Positions 54,435-63,298 of a DNA stretch of 64,000 nt are shown here, in pieces; positions within the stretch are counted from its first letter, which is position 1; each line of letters begins with the position of its first letter. Under the pieces are notes generated by a model. It made no database searches, was not told the origin of the DNA, and was given only the letters and a program-made list of their open reading frames with translations. The stretch spans positions 372,001-436,000 of the forward strand of contig NZ_VLNY01000003.1 in NCBI RefSeq assembly GCF_008297975.1. The letters are read 5' to 3'. A program made the translations under genes and the position numbers. The stretch is from Antrihabitans cavernicola. Lineage in GTDB: Bacteria; Actinomycetota; Actinomycetes; Mycobacteriales; Mycobacteriaceae.

Positions 54435-55139
54435 ATGCGCACCATGACATCCGATTCGGAGGGATACACCGATCGCGAGAGCGTGGCGACGCAGGCGTCC
54501 ACCCTGCGTGAGCGGAAGCGGCGTGCCCTCAGGCGCCGTTTGTCCGATACCGCAACCGCCATGTTCCTCGAGCGAGGGTTCGACAACGTAAGGGTCTCGG
54601 ATGTCGCCACGGCGTGCGATGTATCGACCAAGACCGTCTGGAATCACTTCGCCACCAAGGAATCGCTTCTTTTCGACCGAGGCGAAGCGTTGGCCGAGAC
54701 GTTGCGCCTAGCGGCGCAGCAACGTGGCGACGTGATCGCGTCGGTCGTCGCCCAAATTCACGTCGAGGTGGAGCAACTCGACCGCACCGAACTCGCACGT
54801 TTTGCCTACGATGGCGATTCCCTGCGGATGGTCCACGCCTTCACCGAGTTGGTGCAGTCACACCCGGCGCTACGCGCAGCCACGGCCGAGCGGGTCGAGG
54901 CGCTCACCAGCCTGGGCGCGAAAGCTGTAGCTGCGCAATGGAACAGCAACGAGGACGCACCGCAAGCTCGGATTGCGGGGTCCGCCCTGATCACGCTGTG
55001 GCAGGTTCACCTCACGGCGCTGCTGCGGCTGAGCGACACCGACGCCCCACGCGACGAAGTCCGAAGTTCCGTGCTGCAAGACGTGAACGCGGCTGAAACA
55101 GTGGTTCGTCGCGTGATCGGCGTACTCGAACCGCGGTGA
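54435..55139 (+). CDS. TetR-family repressor, probable controller of the divergent MFS pump
   Basis: A 234-residue regulator. The N-terminal HTH lies at about residues 34-80: RRRLSDTATAMFLERGFDNVRVSDVATACDVSTKTVWNHFATKESLL (only parts quoted; the helix-turn-helix centre is VSTKTVWNHF). The C-terminal domain binds an unknown inducer. It is divergent from the efflux gene and close to a palindromic operator, so autoregulation plus control of the pump is the likely scheme. ATG 54444 is an alternative start. A quinone oxidoreductase gene converges on it from the right. Confidence 0.92.
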   Translation: MRTMTSDSEGYTDRESVATQASTLRERKRRALRRRLSDTATAMFLERGFDNVRVSDVATACDVSTKTVWNHFATKESLLFDRGEALAETLRLAAQQRGDVIASVVAQIHVEVEQLDRTELARFAYDGDSLRMVHAFTELVQSHPALRAATAERVEALTSLGAKAVAAQWNSNEDAPQARIAGSALITLWQVHLTALLRLSDTDAPRDEVRSSVLQDVNAAETVVRRVIGVLEPR

Positions 55140-55151
55140 AGGATTTTGCGA

Positions 55152-56117
55152 CTATGGGAGCAGCACGATCGAGCCGGTGGTCTTGCGGCCTTCCAGATCG
55201 GTGTGGGCCCGGGCGGCGTCGGCAAGAGGGTATTCGCCACCGATCCGGATCTTCAACGTGCCGTTCGCAATTGCGGCAAGGACGTCACCCGAGCGCCATA
55301 GCAACTCCTCGCGGTCGCGGGTGTAGTGCGCGAGTGTGGGTCGGGTCAGGAACAGCGAACCCGCTGGATTGAGGCGCTGCGGATCGAACGGGGGCACCTT
55401 GCCGCTCGCGGCGCCGAACAACGCAAGGGTGCCGCGAATTCGCAGTGAGACAAGACTGGCGTCGAAGGTGTCCTTGCCGACGCCGTCGTATACGGCGGCA
55501 ACGCCGACCCCGTCGGTCAGCTCACGCACCCGATCGGCCAGATCGTCGCCGTAGCGCAGCACCTCCGCGGCGCCCGCGGCGCGGGACAGCTCTTCCTTCT
55601 CGTCGGTCGAGACCGTGGTGATCACGCGAACCCCCGCAGCTGCCGCCAGCTGCGTCAGGATGAGGCCGACACCGCCGGCTCCGGCGTGCATCAGAACCGT
55701 GTCGCCGGACTGCGCGGGGAACACCGACTTCAGCAGGTAGTGCGCCGTCATCCCTTGCAGCAGAACGGAAGCCGCCTCCGACGGGTTGACTCCGTCCGGA
55801 ACAGGGACGGCATTGTCGACATCGACGGCCACCTTCTCGGCATAGCTGCCCGGCGCGGCTGCCCACGCGACGCGATCGCCGACTGCTACGTCGGTCACGT
55901 CGGTGCCGATCGCCTCGACCACCCCGGTGCCCTCCGAGCCGGGGACGTACGGCATCGCTTGCGCGTAGGCGCCGCTGCGGATGTAAGTGTCGATGAAATT
56001 GATGCCGATCGCCTCCGTCCGCACCAGCAATTGCCGTGCGCCGATCGTCGGGTCGGGGAGTTCGGCGGGCGTGAGGACCTCGGGTCCACCGGTCTGCGAT
56101 ACCTGGATTGCGCGCAT
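55152..56117 (-). CDS. qor: NADPH:quinone oxidoreductase (zinc-independent MDR family)
   Basis: A 321-residue medium-chain reductase of the QOR type. It begins MRAIQVSQTGGPEVL, has YVPGSEGTGVVEAIG near residue 69, the NADPH Rossmann motif HAGAGGVGLILTQLA near 148, and lacks the zinc-ligand Cys cluster, as expected. It likely reduces quinones or enals. ATG at 56117; a longer reading to 56216 is unsupported. The equivalent position in mycobacteria is Rv1454c (qor), between ctaB and ctaA (recalled). Confidence 0.94.
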   Translation of the reverse strand: MRAIQVSQTGGPEVLTPAELPDPTIGARQLLVRTEAIGINFIDTYIRSGAYAQAMPYVPGSEGTGVVEAIGTDVTDVAVGDRVAWAAAPGSYAEKVAVDVDNAVPVPDGVNPSEAASVLLQGMTAHYLLKSVFPAQSGDTVLMHAGAGGVGLILTQLAAAAGVRVITTVSTDEKEELSRAAGAAEVLRYGDDLADRVRELTDGVGVAAVYDGVGKDTFDASLVSLRIRGTLALFGAASGKVPPFDPQRLNPAGSLFLTRPTLAHYTRDREELLWRSGDVLAAIANGTLKIRIGGEYPLADAARAHTDLEGRKTTGSIVLLP

Positions 56118-56176
56118 GGACTCCGTTCTACACGGGCCTGCTGTTACCGGCCGGTACGGGCCAGTATTGTCAGGGC

Positions 56177-56545
56177 ATGACCACAGATGCGCAGTCGACG
56201 GACGATGTGAAAGCACCCGCGGTGAAGTTGCCGAGCGGTGTCGTTAAGTCGTTGACCAAGTTTCTGTCCGACCACGGCGAGTCGGCGAGCGCCGTTCTCC
56301 AGCCTGTCGGACGGATGGGCGTTCGGATAACCCTCGTCGGTGCCGACGGCGTCCTCGGCGACGAAATGGTCAAGGATCTCGACACGGCGCGTGCCGTCGT
56401 CGACCATTTCTCCGCGATCACCGTGTCGGAGTGGACGCGCGAGCTGACGTCGGTCGTGACGCCGCGCGCAGGTCACGTCAAGAAGATGGCAGGCTGGGTT
56501 GCCCAGCAGACGCGGGGCTTTCCGAAGCCGCGAAATCAGTCGTAG
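56177..56545 (+). CDS. Conserved small protein of unknown function
   Basis: A 122-residue soluble protein: SGVVKSLTKFLSDHGESASAVL, VGRMGVRITLVGADGVLGDEMV and a helical C-terminus ending in a basic KPRNQS tail. No Cys, no signal peptide and no known domain that I recognise. ATG at 56177 is preferred; a longer reading from 56108 has no ribosome site. Its 3' end overlaps the end of the convergent ctaA gene by 68 bp (56478-56545). By position it may be the counterpart of Rv1455. Confidence 0.75.
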   Translation: MTTDAQSTDDVKAPAVKLPSGVVKSLTKFLSDHGESASAVLQPVGRMGVRITLVGADGVLGDEMVKDLDTARAVVDHFSAITVSEWTRELTSVVTPRAGHVKKMAGWVAQQTRGFPKPRNQS

Positions 56546-57497
56546 CCCGCACTCGCGCTGACGCCCACAACGCAGCTGTCGCTGCAACGCACAGTGTCGC
56601 GCCACCGACGTGCATCGCGACCAGAGCCGCGGGCACATCGGTGAAGTACTGCACGATCCCGATGAGAGCCTGACCGAGAACGAGTGCCAGCAGCACCTGT
56701 AACCGCAGCTTGACGGCCTTCGACGCGTCGACCGCGTACAGCCCGAAACCGAGTCCGACCAGCAGCGCCAGGTACCCGATCAGCAGTTCGGCATGGACGT
56801 GGACCAGCGTCACTATCTCGATCTGCAGCCGAGGCACCACGCGGTCCAGGCTCTTGTCACCCGCATGCGGACCGGCACCGGTGACCAGGGTCCCCGCAAT
56901 CAGCACACCGGTCAGCGCGACGCCCGCCAGCCCGATCAGCCACCGCAGCGATTCCGGAATCGCAGGACTCGTTGTCGCGTCGTCGGGTTCGGTGACCTTG
57001 ACGTAGAGCAGCGTCGCAAGCCACACCATCGCCATCGACGCCAGCAGATGGACGGCGACCGTCCACCACAGCAGTCCGGTCCGCACAGTGATTCCACCGA
57101 GAATTGCCTGGACCACGGTGCCTGCGGGCATCAGCCAGGCGAACACGATCACGTCACGCCTGCGATGCGCGCGGGTCACCGCCAGCACGATCAGCGCCGC
57201 GACGATCACGACGATCGAGGTGAGCATGCGGTTGCCGAATTCGACCAGCTGGTGAATCACCGGGACTTCGGATACGCCGACCGGTGTGAAGCTGCCGGGG
57301 AAGCATTGCGGCCAGGTGGGGCAGCCGAGACCGGATGCGGTCACGCGGACGATGGCGCCGGTCACGGAGATGCCGGCCTGCGTGGCGATCACCAGAAACG
57401 CGATCAGCTTCTGCACCCGCAGCGACGGAAGGGGCAATCGATCCACCAGGTTGACGAAGCCGCGATACAGCACGCCCCGATGGTAGTTGCCGAACAA
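56478..57497 (-). CDS. ctaA: Heme A synthase (COX15/CtaA family)
   Basis: Oxidises the C8 methyl of heme O to formyl, giving heme A for cytochrome aa3. The 339-residue protein has eight predicted helices, conserved His residues in HQLVEFGNRM near 82, HLLASM near 150 and HVHAELL near 236, and the periplasmic Cys pair in GLGCPTWPQCFPG near 56-68. TTG at 57497, 20 nt after the upstream gene, or GTG 57473 as an alternative start. It is the last gene of a five-gene minus-strand run and its end overlaps a convergent gene by 68 bp. Confidence 0.93.
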   Translation of the reverse strand: MFGNYHRGVLYRGFVNLVDRLPLPSLRVQKLIAFLVIATQAGISVTGAIVRVTASGLGCPTWPQCFPGSFTPVGVSEVPVIHQLVEFGNRMLTSIVVIVAALIVLAVTRAHRRRDVIVFAWLMPAGTVVQAILGGITVRTGLLWWTVAVHLLASMAMVWLATLLYVKVTEPDDATTSPAIPESLRWLIGLAGVALTGVLIAGTLVTGAGPHAGDKSLDRVVPRLQIEIVTLVHVHAELLIGYLALLVGLGFGLYAVDASKAVKLRLQVLLALVLGQALIGIVQYFTDVPAALVAMHVGGATLCVAATAALWASARVRATTDFAASESPASAGQPSLPSS

Positions 57498-57517
57498 CTA
57501 CACGGTGTCGTTGACCC

Positions 57518-58921
57518 TCATCGCCGTGCTGCGACGGCGACGATTCCGGTCACCGTGCCCTGTAGATACTCGCCTCGCGCCGTGATCTGCGCCGACATCT
57601 GGATCGGATCGTCGACGACCGTGCCGGGCAGGTCGTGGCGGGAGCGAACCTCGCCGGTCGACGGATCGAGTGTGACGAAGGAGAAGCCGTCTGCCGGACT
57701 CGTGACGGTCGCGCCGTTGCGCACCGCTGTGTAGAGCAGCCCGTCGCCGATCGAGAGGTGTGGGACGGCCGCACTGCGCACGCGGTTCTGCCAGACCGTG
57801 TGACAACCGGATTCGTCGACGTCGACGCGCGTCATCCCGCCGATGAAGGGCGCTGTCGGTGGCACGGCAGGACCCGCACCGTCCGGGACGGTGGGATAGG
57901 GATAGCCGTACGTGTCGGCGACGAACACCGACCTGCCGATACCGATGGGGGAGTTCTCGCTTCCCGCACCCGGGCTCAACACCGGTTGGCTGCAGACCAA
58001 TTCACCGGTGGCAGCGCGGTAGACCAGCAGCCGCTCCTGCGCGTCGGCGTTGTCGACGATGGTCAGGTACTCGGCGCCTGTCGACGGCCCGAAATACGTG
58101 GGAGTGGAACCGGTGCCCCAACTCAGCTGGCCGGGTTTGCGTGCGGTGCCGCGATCGTAGGTGCGACGCCAATCGATGTGCGGTGTGCCGTCCGAACCCA
58201 TGTTCAGCTGATACAGCGCGTGCGTGGTCGCCACCGCGGTTCCTGTCGGAGCTGTGGAGATGCTGTTCGCGACTTGCTCGCCGGCGGGAAGATCGACGGT
58301 TCCGACGCGACCGTCGATCGTGACTGCGCCCACGCGGCTTGCCGCCGTCGCGAACCAGACAGTTCCATGGGTATCGGGTGCCAGGCCGGTGACGTTGTCA
58401 CCTGCGGGAATTGCGCGCGACAGGTCGGTGGTGGCGTCGATCGACAGCAGCCACGTCCCGTCATGTCCGCGATGATGACCCACCCGCACCAGTCGGCGGT
58501 TCCCATCGACGACCACCAGCCTGTCGAGATTGTCCAGGTAGGCGTACACGCCACCGAGCAAGCTGCCCTTGGCCAACGGCAACGCCGCCAGCGGGCCGCG
58601 CTGGGTGTCGAGTAGAAACACGGTCGGAATCTGACCGATCACCGTGGTGCATAGCGCAACCACCATGCCGTCGGAGCCCTGCAGGATCGTCGGGCAGGCC
58701 GCACCGAGTGGGAGCGGGCGGACCGAAACCGGACCGCTGCCGGGCCCGGCGAACGGCGTTGCGTCCGACGAGGCCGGATCGCCATGGCTCGTCGATGTGC
58801 CGGTGGGAGCCGCGAACGGATTCTGCGGGACCAGTGGCCCCCATGTCGGGGCTGCCGACGCGTTCCCACCTACAAGGGCAACCATAGCGACTGCTGCGAT
58901 CGCGCCGCATACCCGCCTCAC
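57518..58921 (-). CDS. Exported propeller-like protein of unknown function, coupled to an ABC exporter
   Basis: A 467-residue predicted secreted protein. The signal peptide is VRRVCGAIAAVAMVALVGGNASAAP; cleavage is expected after AxA near residue 25. The mature part starts with a Pro/Thr/Ser-rich segment and then shows repeated beta-strand units ending in LxVVD, GTVWFAT, LYQL, LVYRAATGELV and VTLDPSTGEVRSRH, as in a beta-propeller (YncE/PQQ-like). Four Cys (near residues 68, 84, 315 and 372) could form disulfides. GTG start overlaps the ABC permease stop by 4 nt (GTGA), so it is translationally coupled. No catalytic motif is recognised. M. tuberculosis has no gene here that I recall. Confidence 0.78.
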   Translation of the reverse strand: MRRVCGAIAAVAMVALVGGNASAAPTWGPLVPQNPFAAPTGTSTSHGDPASSDATPFAGPGSGPVSVRPLPLGAACPTILQGSDGMVVALCTTVIGQIPTVFLLDTQRGPLAALPLAKGSLLGGVYAYLDNLDRLVVVDGNRRLVRVGHHRGHDGTWLLSIDATTDLSRAIPAGDNVTGLAPDTHGTVWFATAASRVGAVTIDGRVGTVDLPAGEQVANSISTAPTGTAVATTHALYQLNMGSDGTPHIDWRRTYDRGTARKPGQLSWGTGSTPTYFGPSTGAEYLTIVDNADAQERLLVYRAATGELVCSQPVLSPGAGSENSPIGIGRSVFVADTYGYPYPTVPDGAGPAVPPTAPFIGGMTRVDVDESGCHTVWQNRVRSAAVPHLSIGDGLLYTAVRNGATVTSPADGFSFVTLDPSTGEVRSRHDLPGTVVDDPIQMSAQITARGEYLQGTVTGIVAVAARR

Positions 58922-59694
58922 GTGAACTTGAACGTCCTCGCAGCCAACCAGCCGCAGACCGCCGCCCAGGCGGCAAGCACGGCTACGCCGACCCAATCGA
59001 TCGACTCTTTCAGTGCCTGCTGCAGCGTTTCCGCGAGTGCACCCGACGGAATCAGACGCGCGATGAACCGAAGGGCCGACGGTAGGTCGTCGGAGGCGAA
59101 GATCACGCTCCCGATGCCCAGCATGATGAACCACAAGATGTTCGCCAGGGCAAGCACGATCTCTGCTTTCAGAGTCCCGCCGAGCAGCAGGCCCATCGCC
59201 GCAAAGGTCACCGTGCCCAACGCGATGACGACGGCGCCCAACGCCAGGCCTGCGATGCTGGGTCGCCAGCCGAGCGCAAAACCTATGGCGCCCAACAGGA
59301 CTGCCTGCAGTACGACAACGATGAGGACCGCGGAGCTCTTGCCCGCGATGATGCCCCACCGGGGAAGAGCGGTGGCGCCGAGCCGTTTCAGTGCTCCGTA
59401 GCGTCGGTCGAACCCGACAGCGATCGCCTGACCTGTGAATGCCGTCGACATCACGGCGACCATCATCACGGCAGGCACCACGGTGTCCACCCGGTGATCG
59501 CCGAGGTTGCCGAGAGGCAGCAGGCAGAGCCCGATCAGCAGCGTGATCGGAATGAACATCGTCAACAGCAACTGTTCGCCGTTGCGCAGCAACAGAATCA
59601 GCTCGAGCCGTGTCTGTGCGACCAACATCGTGTGTGCGGCGTTGGGCGTGGGATCCGGCGTGAACGTGCCCGAATCGAAACGACTTGTGGTCAT
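58918..59694 (-). CDS. ABC-2 type exporter permease
   Basis: A 258-residue membrane protein with six predicted helices, ABC-2 family: FIPITLLIGLCLLPLG near residue 48, VMMVAVMSTAFTGQAI near 78 and a typical FDRRYGALKRLGATAL coupling segment near 97. ATG at 59694 overlaps the ATPase stop (ATGA). With the ATPase it forms a half-transporter pair that likely exports a lipid, glycan or peptide across the membrane. The equivalent in mycobacteria is Rv1457c. Confidence 0.92.
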   Translation of the reverse strand: MTTSRFDSGTFTPDPTPNAAHTMLVAQTRLELILLLRNGEQLLLTMFIPITLLIGLCLLPLGNLGDHRVDTVVPAVMMVAVMSTAFTGQAIAVGFDRRYGALKRLGATALPRWGIIAGKSSAVLIVVVLQAVLLGAIGFALGWRPSIAGLALGAVVIALGTVTFAAMGLLLGGTLKAEIVLALANILWFIMLGIGSVIFASDDLPSALRFIARLIPSGALAETLQQALKESIDWVGVAVLAAWAAVCGWLAARTFKFT

Positions 59695-60635
59695 CCGCGG
59701 AGCTCCCGTCCGGTCAGGTCGAGGAAGACGTCTTCGAGACGACGCTGATCGACGCGTAGGTCGGTGGCCAGCACGCCGATACGCGCACACCAGGCGGTCA
59801 CCGTCGCGAGCACCTGCGGGTCGATATCGCCCTCCACCAGGTAGGAGCCCGGTGTGGTTTCGCGGGGCGAAAAGCCTTCCGGCAGTGCGGTTTGCAACAA
59901 CGACAAGTCCAGATTCGGCGGGGCGGAGAAATGCAGCTGACCTTCGGCGCCCCGCGTCGTCAGCTCCGACGGCGTTCCCGACGCCACGATCTTGCCGTGG
60001 TCGATGATCACCAGTTCGTCGGCCAGTTGCTCGGCCTCGTCCATCAGGTGCGTGGTCAGCAGCACGCTGACGCCGTCGCGTCGCAAGGACTCGATCAGGT
60101 CCCACACCATCAGCCGCGCCTGCGCGTCCAAGCCCGCCGTCGGTTCGTCGAGGAAGACCAGTTCGGGTCTGCCGACCAGTGCGCACGCCAACGACAGGCG
60201 TTGTTGCTGGCCGCCCGACAATCGGCGGTACGGCGTCTTGGTGGCGTCCTGCAGTCCCAGGGTCCGCAACAACCAGTCGGGGTCGAGGGGATTGGCGGAA
60301 TACGACGCGACGAGTTGCAGCATCTCACCGGCACGCGATCCCGGATACGCGCCGCCGCCCTGCAGCATCACACCGATTCGGGAGCGCACCTCGGCCGAGT
60401 CGGCGATGGGGTCGAGGCCCAGCACCTGGACCGAACCCGTGTCGGGGCGGACGAATCCTTCGCACATTTCGACGGTCGTGGTCTTGCCCGCACCGTTGGG
60501 GCCGAGCAGCGCAAGTACTTTCGCCCGCTCCAGCACCAGTTCGAGACCGTCGACAGCAGTGATCGAACCGAATGCTTTGGTCACGCCGTCGAGCCGCACA
60601 GCGGGCTGCGTCGCGCCGGACGCACCAGAGGTCAC
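59691..60635 (-). CDS. ABC exporter ATP-binding protein
   Basis: A 314-residue nucleotide-binding subunit. Motifs are in order: Walker A GPNGAGKTTTVEM near residue 44, Q-loop VMLQGGGAYPG near 88, signature LSGGQQQRLSLACAL near 138, Walker B LVFLDEPTAGLD near 158 and switch His TTHLMDEAE near 194. The last roughly 80 residues form the extra C-terminal domain common to drug/lipid exporter ATPases. GTG start overlaps the mptB stop (GTGA). Counterpart of Rv1458c. Confidence 0.94.
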   Translation of the reverse strand: MTSGASGATQPAVRLDGVTKAFGSITAVDGLELVLERAKVLALLGPNGAGKTTTVEMCEGFVRPDTGSVQVLGLDPIADSAEVRSRIGVMLQGGGAYPGSRAGEMLQLVASYSANPLDPDWLLRTLGLQDATKTPYRRLSGGQQQRLSLACALVGRPELVFLDEPTAGLDAQARLMVWDLIESLRRDGVSVLLTTHLMDEAEQLADELVIIDHGKIVASGTPSELTTRGAEGQLHFSAPPNLDLSLLQTALPEGFSPRETTPGSYLVEGDIDPQVLATVTAWCARIGVLATDLRVDQRRLEDVFLDLTGRELRG

Positions 60636-62389
60636 GAGGATTCAGCGTAAGCGTCGGTGGTCTCCGTCTTCGACTTTGCCCCTGTGTCTCCGCTCACGGC
60701 GCCACGCCACGGAAGGATGTTGCGCGTCGCGAGAATGATGATGGTGCAGACGATGATCGTGGCGATCGATGCCTGGACGATCACGAACGGCTTGTACTCG
60801 GCACCGTTCGGCATCAGGATCACGCAGACGATCGACGAGAACGCGATAGTCGGAATTCGGAACGCCGCTCGCGTCGCCCATGCGGCGAGTGGAATCACCG
60901 CCCAGAGCAGATACCAGGGCTGCACGACGGGAAACAGCAACACCAGCGCGCCGAGCGATACGCCGAGCGCACCCACCGGATGGAGTCGACCGGTGAAGGC
61001 TGCGATCAGCATTCTGACGATGATGAACGCGGCGACCACGGCGGCGATCGGTCGCGTCAGGCTCAAGACGGCAGTCGTGTGATCGCCAAGACCCAGCAGC
61101 ACGCCACCGAAGCCGGTCATGATGCCGATCGACGTGGGTAGAGACATCCAGCTGCGCACGGCGTTCGCGGTGCCGAGGGTCGCCGGGCTGAGCCAGCCGA
61201 GGCCGAGTCCGCTCGCGAAGCTGACAGCCACGATCACCACCGCGGTGATCGAGCCCAGATACAGCGCCGACTTGATCAGCGATTTCACGCTCGGACCCCA
61301 CCGTCGGGCCAGTGCCATCCAGATGAAGGCCAACGCGAGGATCGAGGTGATCTTGATGGTGGTGGAAAGCGCCATCAGCGTGGTGCCTGCCAGCAGATAC
61401 GCCGCACTGCGCCCGGTGATCGGTTCGCTTTTCTCGATGGCGCGCAACGCGAACTCGATGCCCGCCAGCATCAGTCCCAACATCAGTGCTTCGTTGTGAA
61501 CGCCGGAGACGAGATGGAAGATCAGCAGCGGATTGGCGGCGCCGAGCCACAGCGCGCTCACGCTCGCGACGCCGCATCGCTTCGCCAAACGGGGGAGCGC
61601 CCACACGATGAGGGCGACGCCCGCGAGCGCGCACAAGCGGTGCAGGAAGATACCGAAAACGATGTTGTCGCCGGTGATCGCCGAGATGCCACGGCCGATC
61701 CATAGGAACAGCGGTCCGTACGGCGCCGGGGTATCGCGCCAGATGGTGGGCACCGTTCGAGTGAGCACGTTGTCGAGACCGAGCGCCTGACCTGGTCCGA
61801 TGCTGTACGGATCGAGCCCGCGGGCGGTGATCTCGCTCTGCGCGAGATAGGAGTAGACGTCGCGGCTGAACATCGGCGGCGCGATGGTCAGCGGAAGAAT
61901 CCAGAGCAACAGAGTGCGGTCGAGTTGCGATCGAGTCATCCGCCGCGGTGGCAATCCGTTTGCCGATCGTCCGACTGCGAACCTGCCCAGCAGCAGCCAG
62001 GCAAGCACCACGAGGACGGTGCCGGTCATGGCCATCGTCAGCGCCGTGGTGGGAATCCGGGCAGGCAGACCCAGGATTCGCACGCCCTGGATCGGGTTCT
62101 GCAATACCGGCTGCGCGCCCGCGCCGAGCGCGCCGATCGCCATCAAGACCGATCCGGTGGCGCCGAGGCGTCGGATGTGGCGCAGCTGTCGCGTCTCCCG
62201 CGCGTCGAGGCCGGGAGCGTCCGGCTCGTCGCCGTGCCATCGCGCCACGGTCTGATCGGAAGCGGAAACATCGAGGCCGAGTATCCGGCGACCGACTGCG
62301 ACCGGACCTCGCGAGATCAACCGGCGAACGGCGGGTCTTTCGCCAGTCTCCGCCGTCGCTTTCACACCTGGCAGCCTAGCGGTGGGCAC
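60632..62389 (-). CDS. mptB: Alpha-(1->6) mannosyltransferase MptB (GT-C fold)
   Basis: Polyprenyl-phosphate-mannose dependent mannosyltransferase that starts the alpha-1,6-mannan core of lipomannan in mycolic-acid actinobacteria (Rv1459c family). The 585-residue protein has a cytoplasmic N-terminus of about 90 residues, then 13 or more membrane helices. The first extracytoplasmic loop has FSRDVYSYLAQSEITARGLDPY near residue 173, with the Asp typical of GT-C catalysis. GTG at 62389, or GTG 62365 as a shorter start. It leads the run mptB-ABC-ABC-propeller-ctaA and is divergent from sufR across 75 bp. Confidence 0.93.
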   Translation of the reverse strand: MPTARLPGVKATAETGERPAVRRLISRGPVAVGRRILGLDVSASDQTVARWHGDEPDAPGLDARETRQLRHIRRLGATGSVLMAIGALGAGAQPVLQNPIQGVRILGLPARIPTTALTMAMTGTVLVVLAWLLLGRFAVGRSANGLPPRRMTRSQLDRTLLLWILPLTIAPPMFSRDVYSYLAQSEITARGLDPYSIGPGQALGLDNVLTRTVPTIWRDTPAPYGPLFLWIGRGISAITGDNIVFGIFLHRLCALAGVALIVWALPRLAKRCGVASVSALWLGAANPLLIFHLVSGVHNEALMLGLMLAGIEFALRAIEKSEPITGRSAAYLLAGTTLMALSTTIKITSILALAFIWMALARRWGPSVKSLIKSALYLGSITAVVIVAVSFASGLGLGWLSPATLGTANAVRSWMSLPTSIGIMTGFGGVLLGLGDHTTAVLSLTRPIAAVVAAFIIVRMLIAAFTGRLHPVGALGVSLGALVLLFPVVQPWYLLWAVIPLAAWATRAAFRIPTIAFSSIVCVILMPNGAEYKPFVIVQASIATIIVCTIIILATRNILPWRGAVSGDTGAKSKTETTDAYAESS

Positions 62390-62453
62390 GCCCCGTCCAG
62401 GCGGCGGTTGTTACCCAGGGCACCCTTGGTGGAATACCACACTTAATTCCGTC

Positions 62454-62468
62454 ACACTGGTGTTGTGA
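62454..62468 (+). promoter_or_regulatory. Candidate SufR operator over the sufR start
   Basis: ACACT-N5-TGTGA (62454-62468), with an overlapping wider TCACA-N7-TGTGA (62452-62468). It overlaps the chosen GTG start (62465) of sufR and lies in the short divergent gap to mptB. The pattern matches the ACACT-N5-TGTGA site I recall for M. tuberculosis SufR; that match is from memory. Confidence 0.7.
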
Positions 62469-63241
62469 AAACGGTTCAGCGGACGAGTGTCGATGGCGAA
62501 AGCGCAGGTCGCAGTGATGCGACTTCGTCGCCTGTCGATGCGACGACCACTGTTACCGTCTCGCACGACGGTCACACCCGCGCCGCAATCGTGAAATTGC
62601 TGCTCGAGCAGGGTCCGATCACTGCCACCGCGGTCGGCTCCAAGCTCGGGTTGAGCGCTGCAGGCGTGCGCCGACACCTCGATGCGTTGATCGACGCAGG
62701 AGAGGCGCGCGCGGCAACCTCGGCCAGCTGGCAGCAGAAAGGTCGGGGACGCCCCGCCAAGCAGTACCAGCTGACGCCTGTCGGTAGGGGTCGTTTGGGG
62801 CACGCCTACGACGATCTTGCCGGTGCGGCCATGCGACAGCTCCGCGAGCTCGGCGGCGAAGCGGCCATCCATGAATTCGCCCGTCGGCGCGTGCAGGCGA
62901 TCGTCGGCGAGGTCACTCCGGCAGCGAGCGACGACGCGTCGTCGTTGAGCGCCAAGGCGGACGAGATCGCCGATGCGTTCACCAGCGCGGGATTCGCGGC
63001 GACCACTCGCCAGGTGGGCAGCGGAGTGCAGATCTGCCAGCACCATTGCCCGGTGTCGCACGTCGCCGAAGAGTTTCCCGAACTCTGCGAGGCGGAGTCC
63101 GCCGCCTTCGGCAATCTGCTCGGCACCCACGTACAGCGGCTCGCAACCATCGCCAACGGCGACTGCGCCTGCACCACCCACGTTCCGCTCGTTGCTCCGA
63201 ACAGCCCGGCTCGGAACAGCTCGGCCCCCACAAGCGTTTAG
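62465..63241 (+). CDS. sufR: SufR, Fe-S sensing repressor of the suf operon
   Basis: A 258-residue ArsR-like winged-helix regulator. The HTH is at about residues 41-95 (ILLEQGPITATAVGSKLGLSAAGVRRHLDALI region). The C-terminal domain has Cys191, Cys195, Cys208 and Cys234/Cys236 (CQHHC, later ELC, later CAC), the spacing used in mycobacterial SufR to hold a [4Fe-4S] cluster. Holo-SufR represses; cluster loss derepresses sufB and the rest. GTG 62465 with no ribosome site and an operator over the start; the true start or a leaderless mRNA should be considered. sufB follows 57 nt later. Confidence 0.92.
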   Translation: MKTVQRTSVDGESAGRSDATSSPVDATTTVTVSHDGHTRAAIVKLLLEQGPITATAVGSKLGLSAAGVRRHLDALIDAGEARAATSASWQQKGRGRPAKQYQLTPVGRGRLGHAYDDLAGAAMRQLRELGGEAAIHEFARRRVQAIVGEVTPAASDDASSLSAKADEIADAFTSAGFAATTRQVGSGVQICQHHCPVSHVAEEFPELCEAESAAFGNLLGTHVQRLATIANGDCACTTHVPLVAPNSPARNSSAPTSV

Positions 63242-63298
63242 CCAAGCGTCGATGCCCAGCCCGCATCGGCGAAGAACAAGACTCCGGAAGGAGCTCGC

